64,000 nucleotides of DNA from CAYQQR01 sp964420035 (GTDB lineage: Bacteria > Bacteroidota > Bacteroidia > Bacteroidales > SM23-62): contig CAYQQR010000011.1 in the NCBI GenBank assembly GCA_964420035.1, forward strand, positions 27,994 through 91,993. The letters are read 5' to 3'. Under the pieces are notes generated by a model, which worked only from the letters and a program-made list of their open reading frames with translations, searched no databases and had not been told where the DNA came from. How positions within the stretch are numbered: the stretch's first letter is position 1; the number at the start of each line of letters is the position of its first letter. The translations under genes were made by a program, and so were the position numbers. Below are positions 1-9,365 of this stretch, in pieces.

Positions 1-1649
1 TTTATGATAAGCCTTACCTGAAGTTCGAAAGACTGCTGGAAACCTACCATGCCTTTGCACCGCGCGGACTCCCCAGCTTCCTGTCTGCCATCCCGGTATG
101 GGTCAGGGAAAAGCTCTTCATGAAGAAGATGATCCGTGATGAATTGAAAAAACTGGGAAAACCTGTTCCGGATTTTGTATTCCCCGAGCATCATTGCTCT
201 CATGCTGCCAGTGCATTCTATCCTTCTCCCTTTAAGGAAGCGGCCATCCTGACGCTTGACGGAGTGGGCGAATGGGCCACGACCACCATAGGAAAGGGCT
301 ATGACAGGAACATATCCATTTTAAGGGAACTCCGGTTCCCCCACTCCATCGGATTGCTTTACTCCGCTTTCACCTATTACACGGGGTTCCGGGTGAACAG
401 TGGTGAGTACAAGCTCATGGGCCTGGCACCCTATGGCAATCCTGAATCCGAACAAACCAGGAAATTCAGGGAGATCATCACCACCCAACTGGTTGATATA
501 CGGGAGGACGGTTCCATACTTTTGAACATGGACTATTTCAAGTATGCCACAGGCTTGCGCATGGTCTACGATAGAAAATGGACCCGGTTATTCGGGATCC
601 CCCCGCGTGAACCCGATTCCCTGATCGACCAGTCTTACATGAACATGGCCCTTGCAATTCAACAGGTCACCGAGGATATTGTCATGAAGCTGGCTGCAAC
701 GACCAGGGAACTCACCGGTTCGGATAATCTTGTCATGGCCGGCGGGGTAGCCCTGAATTCGGTTGCCAACGGCAAGATCCTCAAATCGGGTTTGTTCAAT
801 GATCTTTGGATACAACCCGCGGCAGGAGATGCCGGGGGTTCCCTCGGGGCGGCCCTTGCCTACTGGCACATTGCCATGAAAAAGGAGCGGGTGATCCGGC
901 ATCCGGATTCCATGCAGGGAGCTTACCTGGGTCCGGCATACAACGACAGGGATTTCCTCAATCTCTTTTCCAGGTATTCCGCTGTGGCTGAGCATTATGA
1001 AGAGTTTGAGCCGCTTGCCGCATATGCTGCCCGGCTGATCGCGGAAGGAAATGTAGTGGGCTGGTTCCAGGGCCGTATGGAATTTGGTCCGAGGGCCCTG
1101 GGCAACCGGAGCATACTGGGAGATGCCCGGAATCCGGAGATGCAGAAAAAATTGAACCTCAAGATAAAATACCGTGAAGGGTTCAGGCCCTTTGCCCCTG
1201 TGGTTATGGAGGAACTTGCCCATGAGTATTTTGAATTGTTGACGACCTCCCCTTACATGCTTCTGGTGGTTCCCCTTGTGGCATCACGGTGTGAGAAGCT
1301 TCCTGCCGGTTACCATAAATTACCGCTTTGGGACAAACTCTACACCAGGCGGTCGGATATTCCGGCGGTTACACACATCGACTATTCCGCAAGGGTACAA
1401 ACCGTTCACAAGGATACCAATCCCAGGTTCTGGAAGCTCCTGGATGCTTTCCGGGAAGAAAGCGGGCACGGGGTCATGATCAACACCAGTTTTAATGTTC
1501 GCGGGGAACCGATTGTACGTACCCCTGAGGAAGCTTACCGCTGCTTTATGACCACCGAGATGGACTACCTGGTACTGGGCAATTACATCCTTTCAAAAAA
1601 GGAACAAGCCAAACTGGAGTTTAAGCAAAGGGCTTTTGACAAGGATTAG
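1..1649 (+). CDS. NodU/CmcH-family carbamoyltransferase, 5' end cut by window
   Basis: Reading is open from the first base (codon phase starts at base 3) and the protein is already in family sequence before the first ATG at 120, so the true start lies upstream of the window. The N-terminal half has the HxxxH-type active-site stretch EHHCSHAASAFYPS followed by LTLDGVGEW, typical of the Kae1-like domain. The C-terminal half has GRMEFGPRALGNRSIL and GFRPFAPVV, the YrdC-like carbamoyladenylate part. Known members transfer carbamoyl from carbamoyl phosphate to sugar, antibiotic or nodulation-factor hydroxyls; in Bacteroidota they often sit in surface-glycan loci. The substrate here cannot be told. 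The stop overlaps the convergent gltD stop by 3 nt. Confidence 0.9.
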   Translation, partial: YDKPYLKFERLLETYHAFAPRGLPSFLSAIPVWVREKLFMKKMIRDELKKLGKPVPDFVFPEHHCSHAASAFYPSPFKEAAILTLDGVGEWATTTIGKGYDRNISILRELRFPHSIGLLYSAFTYYTGFRVNSGEYKLMGLAPYGNPESEQTRKFREIITTQLVDIREDGSILLNMDYFKYATGLRMVYDRKWTRLFGIPPREPDSLIDQSYMNMALAIQQVTEDIVMKLAATTRELTGSDNLVMAGGVALNSVANGKILKSGLFNDLWIQPAAGDAGGSLGAALAYWHIAMKKERVIRHPDSMQGAYLGPAYNDRDFLNLFSRYSAVAEHYEEFEPLAAYAARLIAEGNVVGWFQGRMEFGPRALGNRSILGDARNPEMQKKLNLKIKYREGFRPFAPVVMEELAHEYFELLTTSPYMLLVVPLVASRCEKLPAGYHKLPLWDKLYTRRSDIPAVTHIDYSARVQTVHKDTNPRFWKLLDAFREESGHGVMINTSFNVRGEPIVRTPEEAYRCFMTTEMDYLVLGNYILSKKEQAKLEFKQRAFDKD

Positions 1650-3076
1650 CTTCCCTGCAGCAGAAACTGATGAATTTTTTCTGCTGTTTGCCTTCCCGAA
1701 TGGATGGCCCTTACCACCAGGCTGGCACCGATCACGGCATCGCCTGTCGCGAATATCTTGTCTTTACCGGTACGGAAGGTCGCATCCACAGCAATATTTT
1801 TACGTTTGTCCACCGGCAGTCCAAGTCTTTCGATAAGGCCTTGCTGCACCGGATGGACGAATCCCATGGACAGGAGTACCAGGTTGGCCTTCAACTGGCT
1901 TTGTTCAGCAGCCCGCTCCTCCATTACAGGTCGTTCCAGTCCGTTTCTCCGCCAGTCGACCGGAACAATCTCTATGGCTTCCACCTTGTTTTGCCGGCCA
2001 AGGAATTTTTTTGTGGAAACGCTCCATAATCTCTGGCATCCTTCCTCATGTGAACTTGTTGTCTTCAATGTTTTTGGCTGGTGGGGCCATTCCGGATTGT
2101 GTTTCTCCCGTACTTCCAAAGGCTTAGGCATAATCTCGATCTGGGTCACGGATCGAGCTCCCTGCCGGATGGCGGTCCCCACACAATCGGAACCCGTATC
2201 ACCGCCTCCTATAACTACTACCTGCTTGTCTTTTGCGTTGATCTGGTATTCATACGGAACGGTCATGCCCCGGTTGATCTTGTTTTGCTGGCGCAGATAA
2301 TCCATGGCAAAATGTATCCCCTCCATATTACGGCCGGGAACATTCAGGTCCCGCGGCTCTTCAGCACCAATGGCCACGCATATGGCATCGTATTCCCTGA
2401 TTAGCTGTTCGGGATCGATATCGGTCCCGACAGCCGCGTTTAATTTTATTTCCAGACCCTCTTCGTACAACACTTTCAGGCGCCTGTCGATGGTTATCTT
2501 ATTCAGTTTGAAATCAGGGATCCCGTACCGGAGCAAACCACCGGCAGCATCCTCCTTTTCATAGATATGAACCCGGTGACCCCATTTATTCAGCAGGTCG
2601 GCACAGGCCAGTCCGGCCGGACCGGAACCGATAAGGGCAACTTTCTTCCCGCTTCTTTCCCCGGGGGGTTCGGGTTTAATATATCCTTCCCGGAAGGCCC
2701 GTTCGACAATGGCCGCCTCGTTCTCGCGGATGGTGACCGGTGCCTCGTGGAGGGCCAGCACACAGGACGATTCGCAGGGGGCCGGGCAGATACGACCGGT
2801 AAACTCCGGGAAATTGTTGGTTGCATGCAGCAGGTCAATGGCTTTTTTCCATTCCCCCTGGTACAAGAGTTCGTTCCACTCCGGAATGATGTTTTCAACG
2901 GGGCAACCCCAATGGCAAAAAGGAATACCACAGTCCATACAACGCGCGGCCTGCATCCGCCGGTCCTCTGTATTTAAGGTTTGCTCCACTTCCCCGTAAT
3001 CGTATATCCGCTCCTGAAGAGGCCGGTTACCTGCCTCCTTTCTCGGTATCTTCATAAAACCTCTCGGATCCCCCAT
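1646..3076 (-). CDS. gltD: Glutamate synthase (NADPH) small subunit
   Basis: 476 residues. The protein supplies electrons from NADPH to GltB for reductive amination of 2-oxoglutarate by glutamine. Visible parts in order: N-terminal Cys-rich iron-sulfur region (CMDCGIPFCHWGCP and CPAPCESSC), FAD-binding GSGPAGLACADLL, NADPH-binding VIGGGDTGSDCVGTA, and the closing FAD motif FATGDAVIGASLVVRAI. The ATG at 3076 gives the usual start MGDPRGFMKIPR; the longer reading begins with GTG at 3148 and adds a repeat-derived, non-homologous stretch. It lies 138 nt downstream of gltB on the same strand, with a palindromic repeat between them. Confidence 0.95.
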   Translation of the reverse strand: MGDPRGFMKIPRKEAGNRPLQERIYDYGEVEQTLNTEDRRMQAARCMDCGIPFCHWGCPVENIIPEWNELLYQGEWKKAIDLLHATNNFPEFTGRICPAPCESSCVLALHEAPVTIRENEAAIVERAFREGYIKPEPPGERSGKKVALIGSGPAGLACADLLNKWGHRVHIYEKEDAAGGLLRYGIPDFKLNKITIDRRLKVLYEEGLEIKLNAAVGTDIDPEQLIREYDAICVAIGAEEPRDLNVPGRNMEGIHFAMDYLRQQNKINRGMTVPYEYQINAKDKQVVVIGGGDTGSDCVGTAIRQGARSVTQIEIMPKPLEVREKHNPEWPHQPKTLKTTSSHEEGCQRLWSVSTKKFLGRQNKVEAIEIVPVDWRRNGLERPVMEERAAEQSQLKANLVLLSMGFVHPVQQGLIERLGLPVDKRKNIAVDATFRTGKDKIFATGDAVIGASLVVRAIHSGRQTAEKIHQFLLQGS

Positions 3077-3160
3077 GGTAGTCGCTGTTATTGATGGATA
3101 AAAGTGGTTATTAATTGTTAGATAATTCACACCCACACCCACACCCACTCCTCACACCCT

Positions 3161-3206
3161 CATTCTGAATCCTGAATCCCTGCCTGCCGGCAGGCAGGCT
3201 GAATCC
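3161..3206. repeat. 20-bp perfect palindrome between CTGAATC words
   Basis: CCTGCCTGCCGGCAGGCAGG at 3179-3198 is a perfect 20-bp palindrome. It is flanked on both sides by CTGAATCCTGAAT-type words. Nearly the same palindrome (one mismatch) with the same words in the opposite orientation occurs at 52953-52972. Here it sits in the gltB-gltD intergenic spacer and could fold in the transcript; no T-run follows it, so it is not a standard terminator. Confidence 0.7.
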
Positions 3207-3214
3207 TGAATTAA

Positions 3215-6200
3215 TCATTCCCCCTGCATCTCCACGTCGGTTTCGATCTCGTTGATCTTATGTTTAAGGGCCTCCAGTTTTTGTTCTTCCAACACTTTTT
3301 TATACTCGTATGGGATCACCTTAATGAACCGGGAAAGATACTGATCCCATTCATTGAGTATCTTTCCGGCTTTGGGACTGTGGGTCAGGTCATAATGTTT
3401 TTGAATGAGTTCCTTCAGCTCGCGTATATCGTTCAAATCCTCAACAAGGGAAAGTTCCACCATGCCCATATTGCAATAGTAATCGAAATTACCTTTCTCG
3501 TTCAATACATACGCGATCCCGCCGCTCATGCCCGCGGCAAAATTACGTCCCGTGGTTCCCAATACCACCGTGCGGCCCCCGGTCATGTACTCGCAGCAAT
3601 GGTCGCCGACTCCCTCCACAACGGCAATGGCACCTGAATTCCTTACGCAGAAACGCTCACCGGCCATTCCGTTCACGTAGAGTTCCCCGGATGTAGCTCC
3701 ATAAAGCACGGTATTGCCGATAATGATGTTCTGGTCGGGAACGAAGGCTGAACCTTCAGGGGGCACCACCGTGACCTTACCCCCGGACAGTCCTTTTCCA
3801 AGGTAGTCGTTGCTGTCTCCTTCAAGCCTGAAACTGACCCCCCGTGCCAGGAAGGCTCCGAAACTCTGTCCGGCCGATCCCCTGAACCTGACATTAATGC
3901 TTTCCTCAGGTATACCGGTATTCCCGTATTTCAGTGCTATTTGCCCCGAAAGCATGGCCCCGGTGGCCCGGTCGGTATTTTTTATATCGTATTCCAGTTC
4001 GACTTTCTCTTTATTATCGATTGCCGGCCGGGACTGCCGGATCATTTCCCGGTCCAGTATCTTGTCCATATGCGTTTGAGAAGCGGGCATATAATGCAAT
4101 GGATAGTTTTGGGCTTCCCCGGGAACATAGAGCAGGGATCCCAGGTCCAGCATTTTCGCTTTAGGATGTTCCCCGGGCATTTTGACTTCGAGCCGGTCGG
4201 CACGACCCACCAGCTCGTCAAATTCCCTGAAACCCAGCCCGGCCATCCATTCCCTTGTCTCCTCTGCAACAAACCGCATGTAACATACCAGGTACCCGGC
4301 TTTTCCGGCAAATCGCCTGCGCAGGTCCGGATCCTGGGTGGCCACCCCTGCCGGGCAGGTATTCAGGTGACATTTACGCATCATGAGGCAACCAAGGGTG
4401 ATCAGTGCAGCCGTGGCGAAGCCAAATTCCTCGGCGCCCAGCAAGCCGGAGATGATGACGTCCAGACCGGTCTTCATCTGTCCGTCGGCCTGAAGGATCA
4501 CATTTTTCCGGAGATTGTTCATCACCAGGGTTTGCTGGGTTTCCGATAAACCGATCTCCAGGGGCAGGCCGGCATGTTTGATGGAAGAGGCCGGACTGGC
4601 CCCGGTGCCTCCTTCCGATCCGCTTATGATAATAATGTCGGCTCCGGCCTTAGCAACCCCGGCTGCAATGGTCCCGACCCCGCTGGCTGAGACCAGCTTA
4701 ACGCTGACCCGGGCCTTTGGGTTAACGTTTTTAAGGTCGAAGATCAGCTGGGCAAGATCTTCTATGGAATAAATATCGTGATGGGGCGGTGGAGAGATCA
4801 GGGTAATGCCCGGCATGGAATAGCGTGTACGGGCAATGATATGATCCACCTTGTGACCGGGTAACTGGCCCCCTTCACCGGGCTTCGCCCCCTGTGCGAT
4901 CTTGATCTGTATTTCATCTGCATTGACCAGGTATTCGGCAGTCACCCCGAACCTGCCGGATGCGATTTGCTTTATGGCACTCCGGCTGCTTGCCCCGTCT
5001 TCACGCACCCTGAAACGTTCCGGATCTTCCCCGCCTTCTCCGGTATTGCTCCGGCCCCCGATACGGTTCATAGCAATGGCCAGCGCTTCATGGGCTTCCC
5101 TGCTGATGGAACCGTAGGACATGGCCCCGGTTACAAAACGGCGAACAATTTTACCGGCGGGTTCAACCTCCTCCAGGGGTACCGGATCCTTTTTGGGGTA
5201 TAACATGCCCCTGAAGAAAGCGGGACCGCGGGTGTGGGCATTGACCGAATCACTGAATTTCTTGTAAAGCTTGTAATCCTCTTTTCTTACGGCCCATTGC
5301 AGATCGGCGATCGATTCCGGGTTCCAGGAATGCTTTTCTCCCTGCAGACGATATTGATATACCCCGGGATTGGGCAATACCTTTGCTCTCTGATCCCTTC
5401 CAAATGCTTGTTCGTGGAATGACAGGGCGTCTGCAGCCAGCTCACTCAGACCGATCCCCCCTATCCGGGAAACGGTCCCTTCAAAATATTTTGAGATCAG
5501 CTGTTGATCCAGTCCGACCGCCTCAAATATCTGGGCAGTGCGATAGGAACGCAGCGTGGATATCCCCATCTTGGAAAGGATCTTTAAAAGACCTTTGTTG
5601 ATGGCTTCGACATAGTTTTCTTCGGCACGGCGATAATCGAGCTGTAAGACCTTTTCCTTGATCATTTTATCGATGACGGCAAAAGCCATGTAAGGATTGA
5701 TCACACTGGCCCCGTATCCGAATAAAAGCGCGAAGTGATGTACCTCCCTGGCCTCACCGGTCTCCACAACGATATCGATCTGCATTCTTTTCCGGACATT
5801 GATCAGGTGATGGTGTACCGCCGATACGGCCAGGAGTACCGGAATGGGTGCCCGTTCTTCATCTGCTCCCCGGTCGGACAGAATAATGTAATTTTTTCCT
5901 TCATCCACAGCTTTTTCCGCGTCTTTACAGAGTTTATCCACCGCCGAACCAAGCAGGTCCCCCGTTGCATCAGCCGTAAAGAGCATAGGCAGAACCACCG
6001 TCGAAAAACCTTTATAGCTGAGCTTTTTGATAACCTGGAAATAGGAATTGGACACCACCGGACTTTTCAGTTTGATCATCTTGCAATGATCCGGACGATC
6101 GTCAAGGAGATTCTGCTGAAAAGAACCGATGTACCCGGTAAGGCTCATGACCAGCTCTTCGCGGATGGGATCGATGGCCGGGTTGGTTACCTGGGCAAAG

Positions 6201-7747
6201 TGCTGCCTGAAATAATTGAAAAACAACTGGGGCTTGCGTGACAATACGGCCGGGGGAGCGTCATTCCCCATGGATCCGAGGGGTTCCTTGGCTTTGGAAG
6301 CCATGGGCTTGATGATGAGTTCAATATCCTCCCTGGTGTAACCATATAATCTCAACCTGTTCAGATAAGAAGGACCCACATCCACCGGGCTTTGAACCCC
6401 CACTTCAATGTCTTCCAGGTTGACCATGTTCTGGCTTATCCATTCCTGGTAAGGATGTTGTTCCGCCAGGATTCGCTTCAGCTCATCGTCCCGGAGTATC
6501 TTGCCCTCCAGTGTATCGAAAAGAAGCATCTTGCCCGGCCGGAGCCGGCCCTTTTCAACGATCTGATCCGGTGGAAAAACCTGCACCCCGGTTTCTGATC
6601 CCATTACGACATGGCCATCCTCGGTTACCAGGTACCGGGAGGGCCTCAGGCCGTTCCGATCCAGGGTGCCCCCGATATACCGCCCATCAGTGAATATAAG
6701 GGAGGCCGGTCCGTCCCAGGGTTCCATGAAAGTGCTGTGATAAGCATAAAAAGCCCTGAGGTCATCCGATATCGGATTCTTATGGTTCCAGGATTCGGGG
6801 ATAAGCATGGCAATGGCATGGGGCAGTGTCTTGCCGGTCATGAGCATAAATTCCAAAACATTGTCCAGGGACGCGGAATCGGACTTATCCGGCTCGATCA
6901 CCGGATATAACTTCTCCAGATCATCACCCAGGAAGTGAGATCGTAACAAAGATTCCCGGGCCTTCATCCAGAAGCGGTTCCCCTTGATGGTGTTGATCTC
7001 CCCGTTGTGCGCAAGGAACCTGAATGGTTGTGCCAAATCCCAGGAAGGAAAGGTATTGGTACTGAAGCGGGAATGAATGAGGGCAATGGCAGATTTCATC
7101 CGGGCATCCTTGAGATCCAGGAAATATTCGCCTAGCTGCGGCGAAGTCAGCATGCCCTTGTAAACCAATACGCGGGCAGATAAACTGGGAATATAAAAAC
7201 AATGCCGTCCCTCTATGTTGCTGGCACGAATCTCATTTTCGGTCCGTTTCCTCACAATATAGAGCTTTCGTTCCAGCTCCATGGTCTCATCATCCGAAGC
7301 CAGTAACACCTGTATGATAAGGGGCTCCGACTTTCGGGAGATATCCCCTAAAACATCAGGGTTAACGGGTACCTCCCTATAGCCTAATTTTTCAATGCCT
7401 TCTTCGCGAATAATTCTTTCCATGACCGCCAGACAAGCATCGGAGGCCTTTTTGTCCCTGGGTAAGAATATCAATCCCGTACCAAACTTTCCCTCCGGAG
7501 GTAAGTTGTATCCCTGGATCAAATAAAAATCCCTGGGAACCTGTATCATGATCCCCGCCCCGTCACCGGTTTTTTTATCCGACCCCTCCGCGCCCCGGTG
7601 GGTCATGTTGATCAAAACCTCCAGTCCCTTGCCAATGATGTCGTGGGACTTCCTGCCATTCAAATGCGCGACAAAGCCAATTCCACAATTGTCCCGTTCA
7701 AACTCCTGACGGTATAAACCCTGATTCTGTGGACGATACTTTCCCAT
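3215..7747 (-). CDS. gltB: Glutamate synthase (NADPH) large subunit
   Basis: 1,510 residues, the normal length for bacterial GltB. The class II glutamine amidotransferase domain starts at Cys21 (DNCGIGFVAHL), so about 20 residues of propeptide must be removed to expose the catalytic Cys. The central domain follows, then the FMN-binding synthase domain (GAKPGEGGQLPGHKV, SGSEGGTGASPASS), the 3Fe-4S ligands C-x5-C-x4-C in CLMMRKCHLNTCPAG around residue 1,120, and the C-terminal GXGXG beta-helix. ATG at 7747 is preceded by an attenuator-like hairpin and a good Bacteroidota promoter. It forms an operon with gltD. Confidence 0.97.
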   Translation of the reverse strand: MGKYRPQNQGLYRQEFERDNCGIGFVAHLNGRKSHDIIGKGLEVLINMTHRGAEGSDKKTGDGAGIMIQVPRDFYLIQGYNLPPEGKFGTGLIFLPRDKKASDACLAVMERIIREEGIEKLGYREVPVNPDVLGDISRKSEPLIIQVLLASDDETMELERKLYIVRKRTENEIRASNIEGRHCFYIPSLSARVLVYKGMLTSPQLGEYFLDLKDARMKSAIALIHSRFSTNTFPSWDLAQPFRFLAHNGEINTIKGNRFWMKARESLLRSHFLGDDLEKLYPVIEPDKSDSASLDNVLEFMLMTGKTLPHAIAMLIPESWNHKNPISDDLRAFYAYHSTFMEPWDGPASLIFTDGRYIGGTLDRNGLRPSRYLVTEDGHVVMGSETGVQVFPPDQIVEKGRLRPGKMLLFDTLEGKILRDDELKRILAEQHPYQEWISQNMVNLEDIEVGVQSPVDVGPSYLNRLRLYGYTREDIELIIKPMASKAKEPLGSMGNDAPPAVLSRKPQLFFNYFRQHFAQVTNPAIDPIREELVMSLTGYIGSFQQNLLDDRPDHCKMIKLKSPVVSNSYFQVIKKLSYKGFSTVVLPMLFTADATGDLLGSAVDKLCKDAEKAVDEGKNYIILSDRGADEERAPIPVLLAVSAVHHHLINVRKRMQIDIVVETGEAREVHHFALLFGYGASVINPYMAFAVIDKMIKEKVLQLDYRRAEENYVEAINKGLLKILSKMGISTLRSYRTAQIFEAVGLDQQLISKYFEGTVSRIGGIGLSELAADALSFHEQAFGRDQRAKVLPNPGVYQYRLQGEKHSWNPESIADLQWAVRKEDYKLYKKFSDSVNAHTRGPAFFRGMLYPKKDPVPLEEVEPAGKIVRRFVTGAMSYGSISREAHEALAIAMNRIGGRSNTGEGGEDPERFRVREDGASSRSAIKQIASGRFGVTAEYLVNADEIQIKIAQGAKPGEGGQLPGHKVDHIIARTRYSMPGITLISPPPHHDIYSIEDLAQLIFDLKNVNPKARVSVKLVSASGVGTIAAGVAKAGADIIIISGSEGGTGASPASSIKHAGLPLEIGLSETQQTLVMNNLRKNVILQADGQMKTGLDVIISGLLGAEEFGFATAALITLGCLMMRKCHLNTCPAGVATQDPDLRRRFAGKAGYLVCYMRFVAEETREWMAGLGFREFDELVGRADRLEVKMPGEHPKAKMLDLGSLLYVPGEAQNYPLHYMPASQTHMDKILDREMIRQSRPAIDNKEKVELEYDIKNTDRATGAMLSGQIALKYGNTGIPEESINVRFRGSAGQSFGAFLARGVSFRLEGDSNDYLGKGLSGGKVTVVPPEGSAFVPDQNIIIGNTVLYGATSGELYVNGMAGERFCVRNSGAIAVVEGVGDHCCEYMTGGRTVVLGTTGRNFAAGMSGGIAYVLNEKGNFDYYCNMGMVELSLVEDLNDIRELKELIQKHYDLTHSPKAGKILNEWDQYLSRFIKVIPYEYKKVLEEQKLEALKHKINEIETDVEMQGE

Positions 7748-7766
7748 TGATCTTTCCCTATTTGAT

Positions 7767-7799
7767 ATAAAAAAGCCGCTCTCATAATTTGAGAACGGC
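7767..7799 (-). terminator. Attenuator-like intrinsic terminator in gltB leader
   Basis: On the minus strand, GCCGTTCTC-AAATTAT-GAGAGCGGC (7799-7775) forms a 9-bp stem with one G-U pair. It is followed directly by TTTTTTATAT, only about 20 nt before the gltB ATG. A terminator between promoter and gene indicates attenuation rather than an end of transcription. Confidence 0.6.
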
Positions 7800-7826
7800 G
7801 CCTTTTCCTAAACAGTCATACCATTC

Positions 7827-7886
7827 TCATGGGTCCCCGAAACCTGTTAACTTCCTCTCATCAAACATATAGGTCAGTGTACACAT
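7827..7886 (-). CDS. Candidate 19-codon leader peptide of gltBD
   Basis: Between the promoter and the attenuator, an ATG at 7886 opens a 19-codon frame (MCTLTYMFDERKLTGFGDP) ending in TGA at 7827. A second very short frame, MRMV, overlaps that stop as ATGA. There is no strong run of Glu or Gln codons, so a classical ribosome-stalling mechanism on one amino acid is not obvious. It may be a chance frame; only conservation would settle it. Confidence 0.3.
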   Translation of the reverse strand: MCTLTYMFDERKLTGFGDP

Positions 7887-7902
7887 GCCTAAAAAATTAT
7901 CA

Positions 7903-7933
7903 CAAATATAAGACCTTTGGTTATAAATCAAAA
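7903..7933 (-). promoter_or_regulatory. Bacteroidota-type promoter for gltBD
   Basis: Minus strand: TTTTG at 7933-7929, an 18-nt spacer, then TATATTTG at 7910-7903. This matches the Bacteroidota primary-sigma consensus TTTG-N19-TAnnTTTG within one base of spacing. It leaves an untranslated leader of about 150 nt containing the candidate leader frame and the attenuator. Confidence 0.6.
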
Positions 7934-7993
7934 GTTAAGTTGTTAATTTGTTAATAAAATATCAGGATGATAATCGACTCGGGTGCATGCTCA

Positions 7994-8050
7994 ATAGCTG
8001 CTGGCGGCTGGCAGCTTGTAGCTGGCGGCCAGGTACCAGAGGCCAGCAAC
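7994..8050. repeat. Degenerate CTGGC/GCCAG word repeat
   Basis: Short degenerate copies of agctggcggc and its complement fill the 3' flank of the FG-GAP gene. The same word family recurs at 17307-17358, 41122-41155, 43190-43275 and 44081-44160. The rest of the 339-nt gap between 7748 and 8086 holds the gltB promoter and leader. Confidence 0.6.
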
Positions 8051-8086
8051 AAGGACTCAGCAAAGAAAAAATCTAATTAGAGGAAC

Positions 8087-9268
8087 CTATTCCGAATGAT
8101 AGTAGGTATTCCTCCACAGGTACACCGGTCCGGTGTCCCAGTTGTAGCTGCTGGTGATATCCAGGTCACCGTCATTATCAATATCACCCAGGGCGGCCTT
8201 ATAGACCGGCAGGGTATCGATGACGGTACGGGCCCAGTTAAGCCCGGACTCATTGAGGTTGGTAAATAAGAGTAATTCAGGATTTTCGCTCCGGTTCAAC
8301 GTTCCGGCTATGATATCGATATCGCCGTCCAGGTCGATATCTGCAGCCTGCAAGCTATGGCAATAATCAACCACCCCAACTTCATGTTTTTCCCAGCGGG
8401 TGATGCCGCCCATGGGATTGTCGGATTCATACCACGCGATGGAAAAACCTGTCTTTTCGGGATGGGAAAAGACCACATCGTTCTTTTCATCATTATTGAT
8501 GTCGCTGACAACGACCATTACGCTGAAATCCTGCCATCCTCCGGTGTAGTCTGTAAACCAAAGCGTATCAATGTCGTACCGTTTCCATGATTCCCGTTGC
8601 GGTTTGCCGGGATTGTGCAGCCAGAATCCGTTCAGGACCACGTCATCATAACCATCCATATCCAGGTCGCCTAGAGCCATGCCCTCCCGTTCCGGGGTAA
8701 CCATTTTGGTGATGGACCAACCCGAAACACTATCCTGGTATAAGACAGAAGTAAAATGTTTGGTACGGACCACGACATCGGATCTGCCGTTATGGTCCAT
8801 GTCATGCACCTCAATATTCTTTACTTCGCTGGATTTCTCAATTTCGGCAAGAAAAAATTCGGACCAGCTTGAATTTTCCGGATCACCCGGGTTTTTGTAC
8901 CACCAGACCTGTGCACTGTTATCATTTCCCCGGCTGGTAACGATATCCAGGGCCCCGTCGCCGTCAATGTCGGCAATAACCACCGCATCACCGAAAAAAT
9001 TCGCGGAATCCCTTATGATCACTTTACGCCAGTCGGGATAGAGGTATAATACAAGTTGACCGTCGCTGATCTTACCCCGGTCGCTTCCCCACTGGTGCAA
9101 TACAACATCATTATAACCATCGCCGTTGAGGTCCCCGATAGCAGTCCGGCCCTTACCGTTCCGGTCCAGCATGCCCCGGGAAAAATCAAGGGCATGATCC
9201 GCCTGCTTGCAGAAATACAGGACCCCTGCAAGCAGTAAATAGGATATGACAACGATATACTTTCTCAT
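8087..9268 (-). CDS. Secreted FG-GAP/VCBS repeat beta-propeller protein
   Basis: 393 residues from the ATG at 9268 (a GTG one codon earlier also reads). An N-terminal hydrophobic signal is followed by seven calcium-loop repeats of the type DxNGDGxxD: DLNGDGYNDVV, DIDGDGALDIV, DMDHNGRSDVV, DLDMDGYDDVV, DINNDEKNDVV, DIDLDGDIDII and DIDNDGDLDIT. This is the integrin-alpha-like FG-GAP propeller, usually a binding or scaffold domain, sometimes with lyase activity. It is the last gene of the minus-strand sulfatase/glycosidase operon, 97 nt after the ADP-ribosylglycohydrolase-family gene. A glycan-binding role is inferred; no catalytic residues can be named. Confidence 0.8.
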   Translation of the reverse strand: MRKYIVVISYLLLAGVLYFCKQADHALDFSRGMLDRNGKGRTAIGDLNGDGYNDVVLHQWGSDRGKISDGQLVLYLYPDWRKVIIRDSANFFGDAVVIADIDGDGALDIVTSRGNDNSAQVWWYKNPGDPENSSWSEFFLAEIEKSSEVKNIEVHDMDHNGRSDVVVRTKHFTSVLYQDSVSGWSITKMVTPEREGMALGDLDMDGYDDVVLNGFWLHNPGKPQRESWKRYDIDTLWFTDYTGGWQDFSVMVVVSDINNDEKNDVVFSHPEKTGFSIAWYESDNPMGGITRWEKHEVGVVDYCHSLQAADIDLDGDIDIIAGTLNRSENPELLLFTNLNESGLNWARTVIDTLPVYKAALGDIDNDGDLDITSSYNWDTGPVYLWRNTYYHSE

Positions 9269-9294
9269 CACAAGCTTTTAACGGACTATTTTAT

Positions 9295-9343
9295 CAAATA
9301 TAAAGCAAATATAGTATTGAGCATGTAATTTCTTCCAAATATA
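9295..9343 (-). promoter_or_regulatory. Three TATATTTG -7-like boxes before FG-GAP gene
   Basis: The minus strand has TATATTTG at 9343-9336, 9313-9306 and 9302-9295, each a perfect TAnnTTTG. None has a clear TTTG at the right distance upstream, so an internal promoter is only possible. Confidence 0.3.
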
Positions 9344-9365
9344 CTACTGCTGGAAATAAACGGAT

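Noticed and set aside
7767..7903. Known glutamine riboswitch in the gltB leader
   Set aside because: The conserved core of the glnA/downstream-peptide motifs is not visible; only a promoter, a small frame and a terminator hairpin are.
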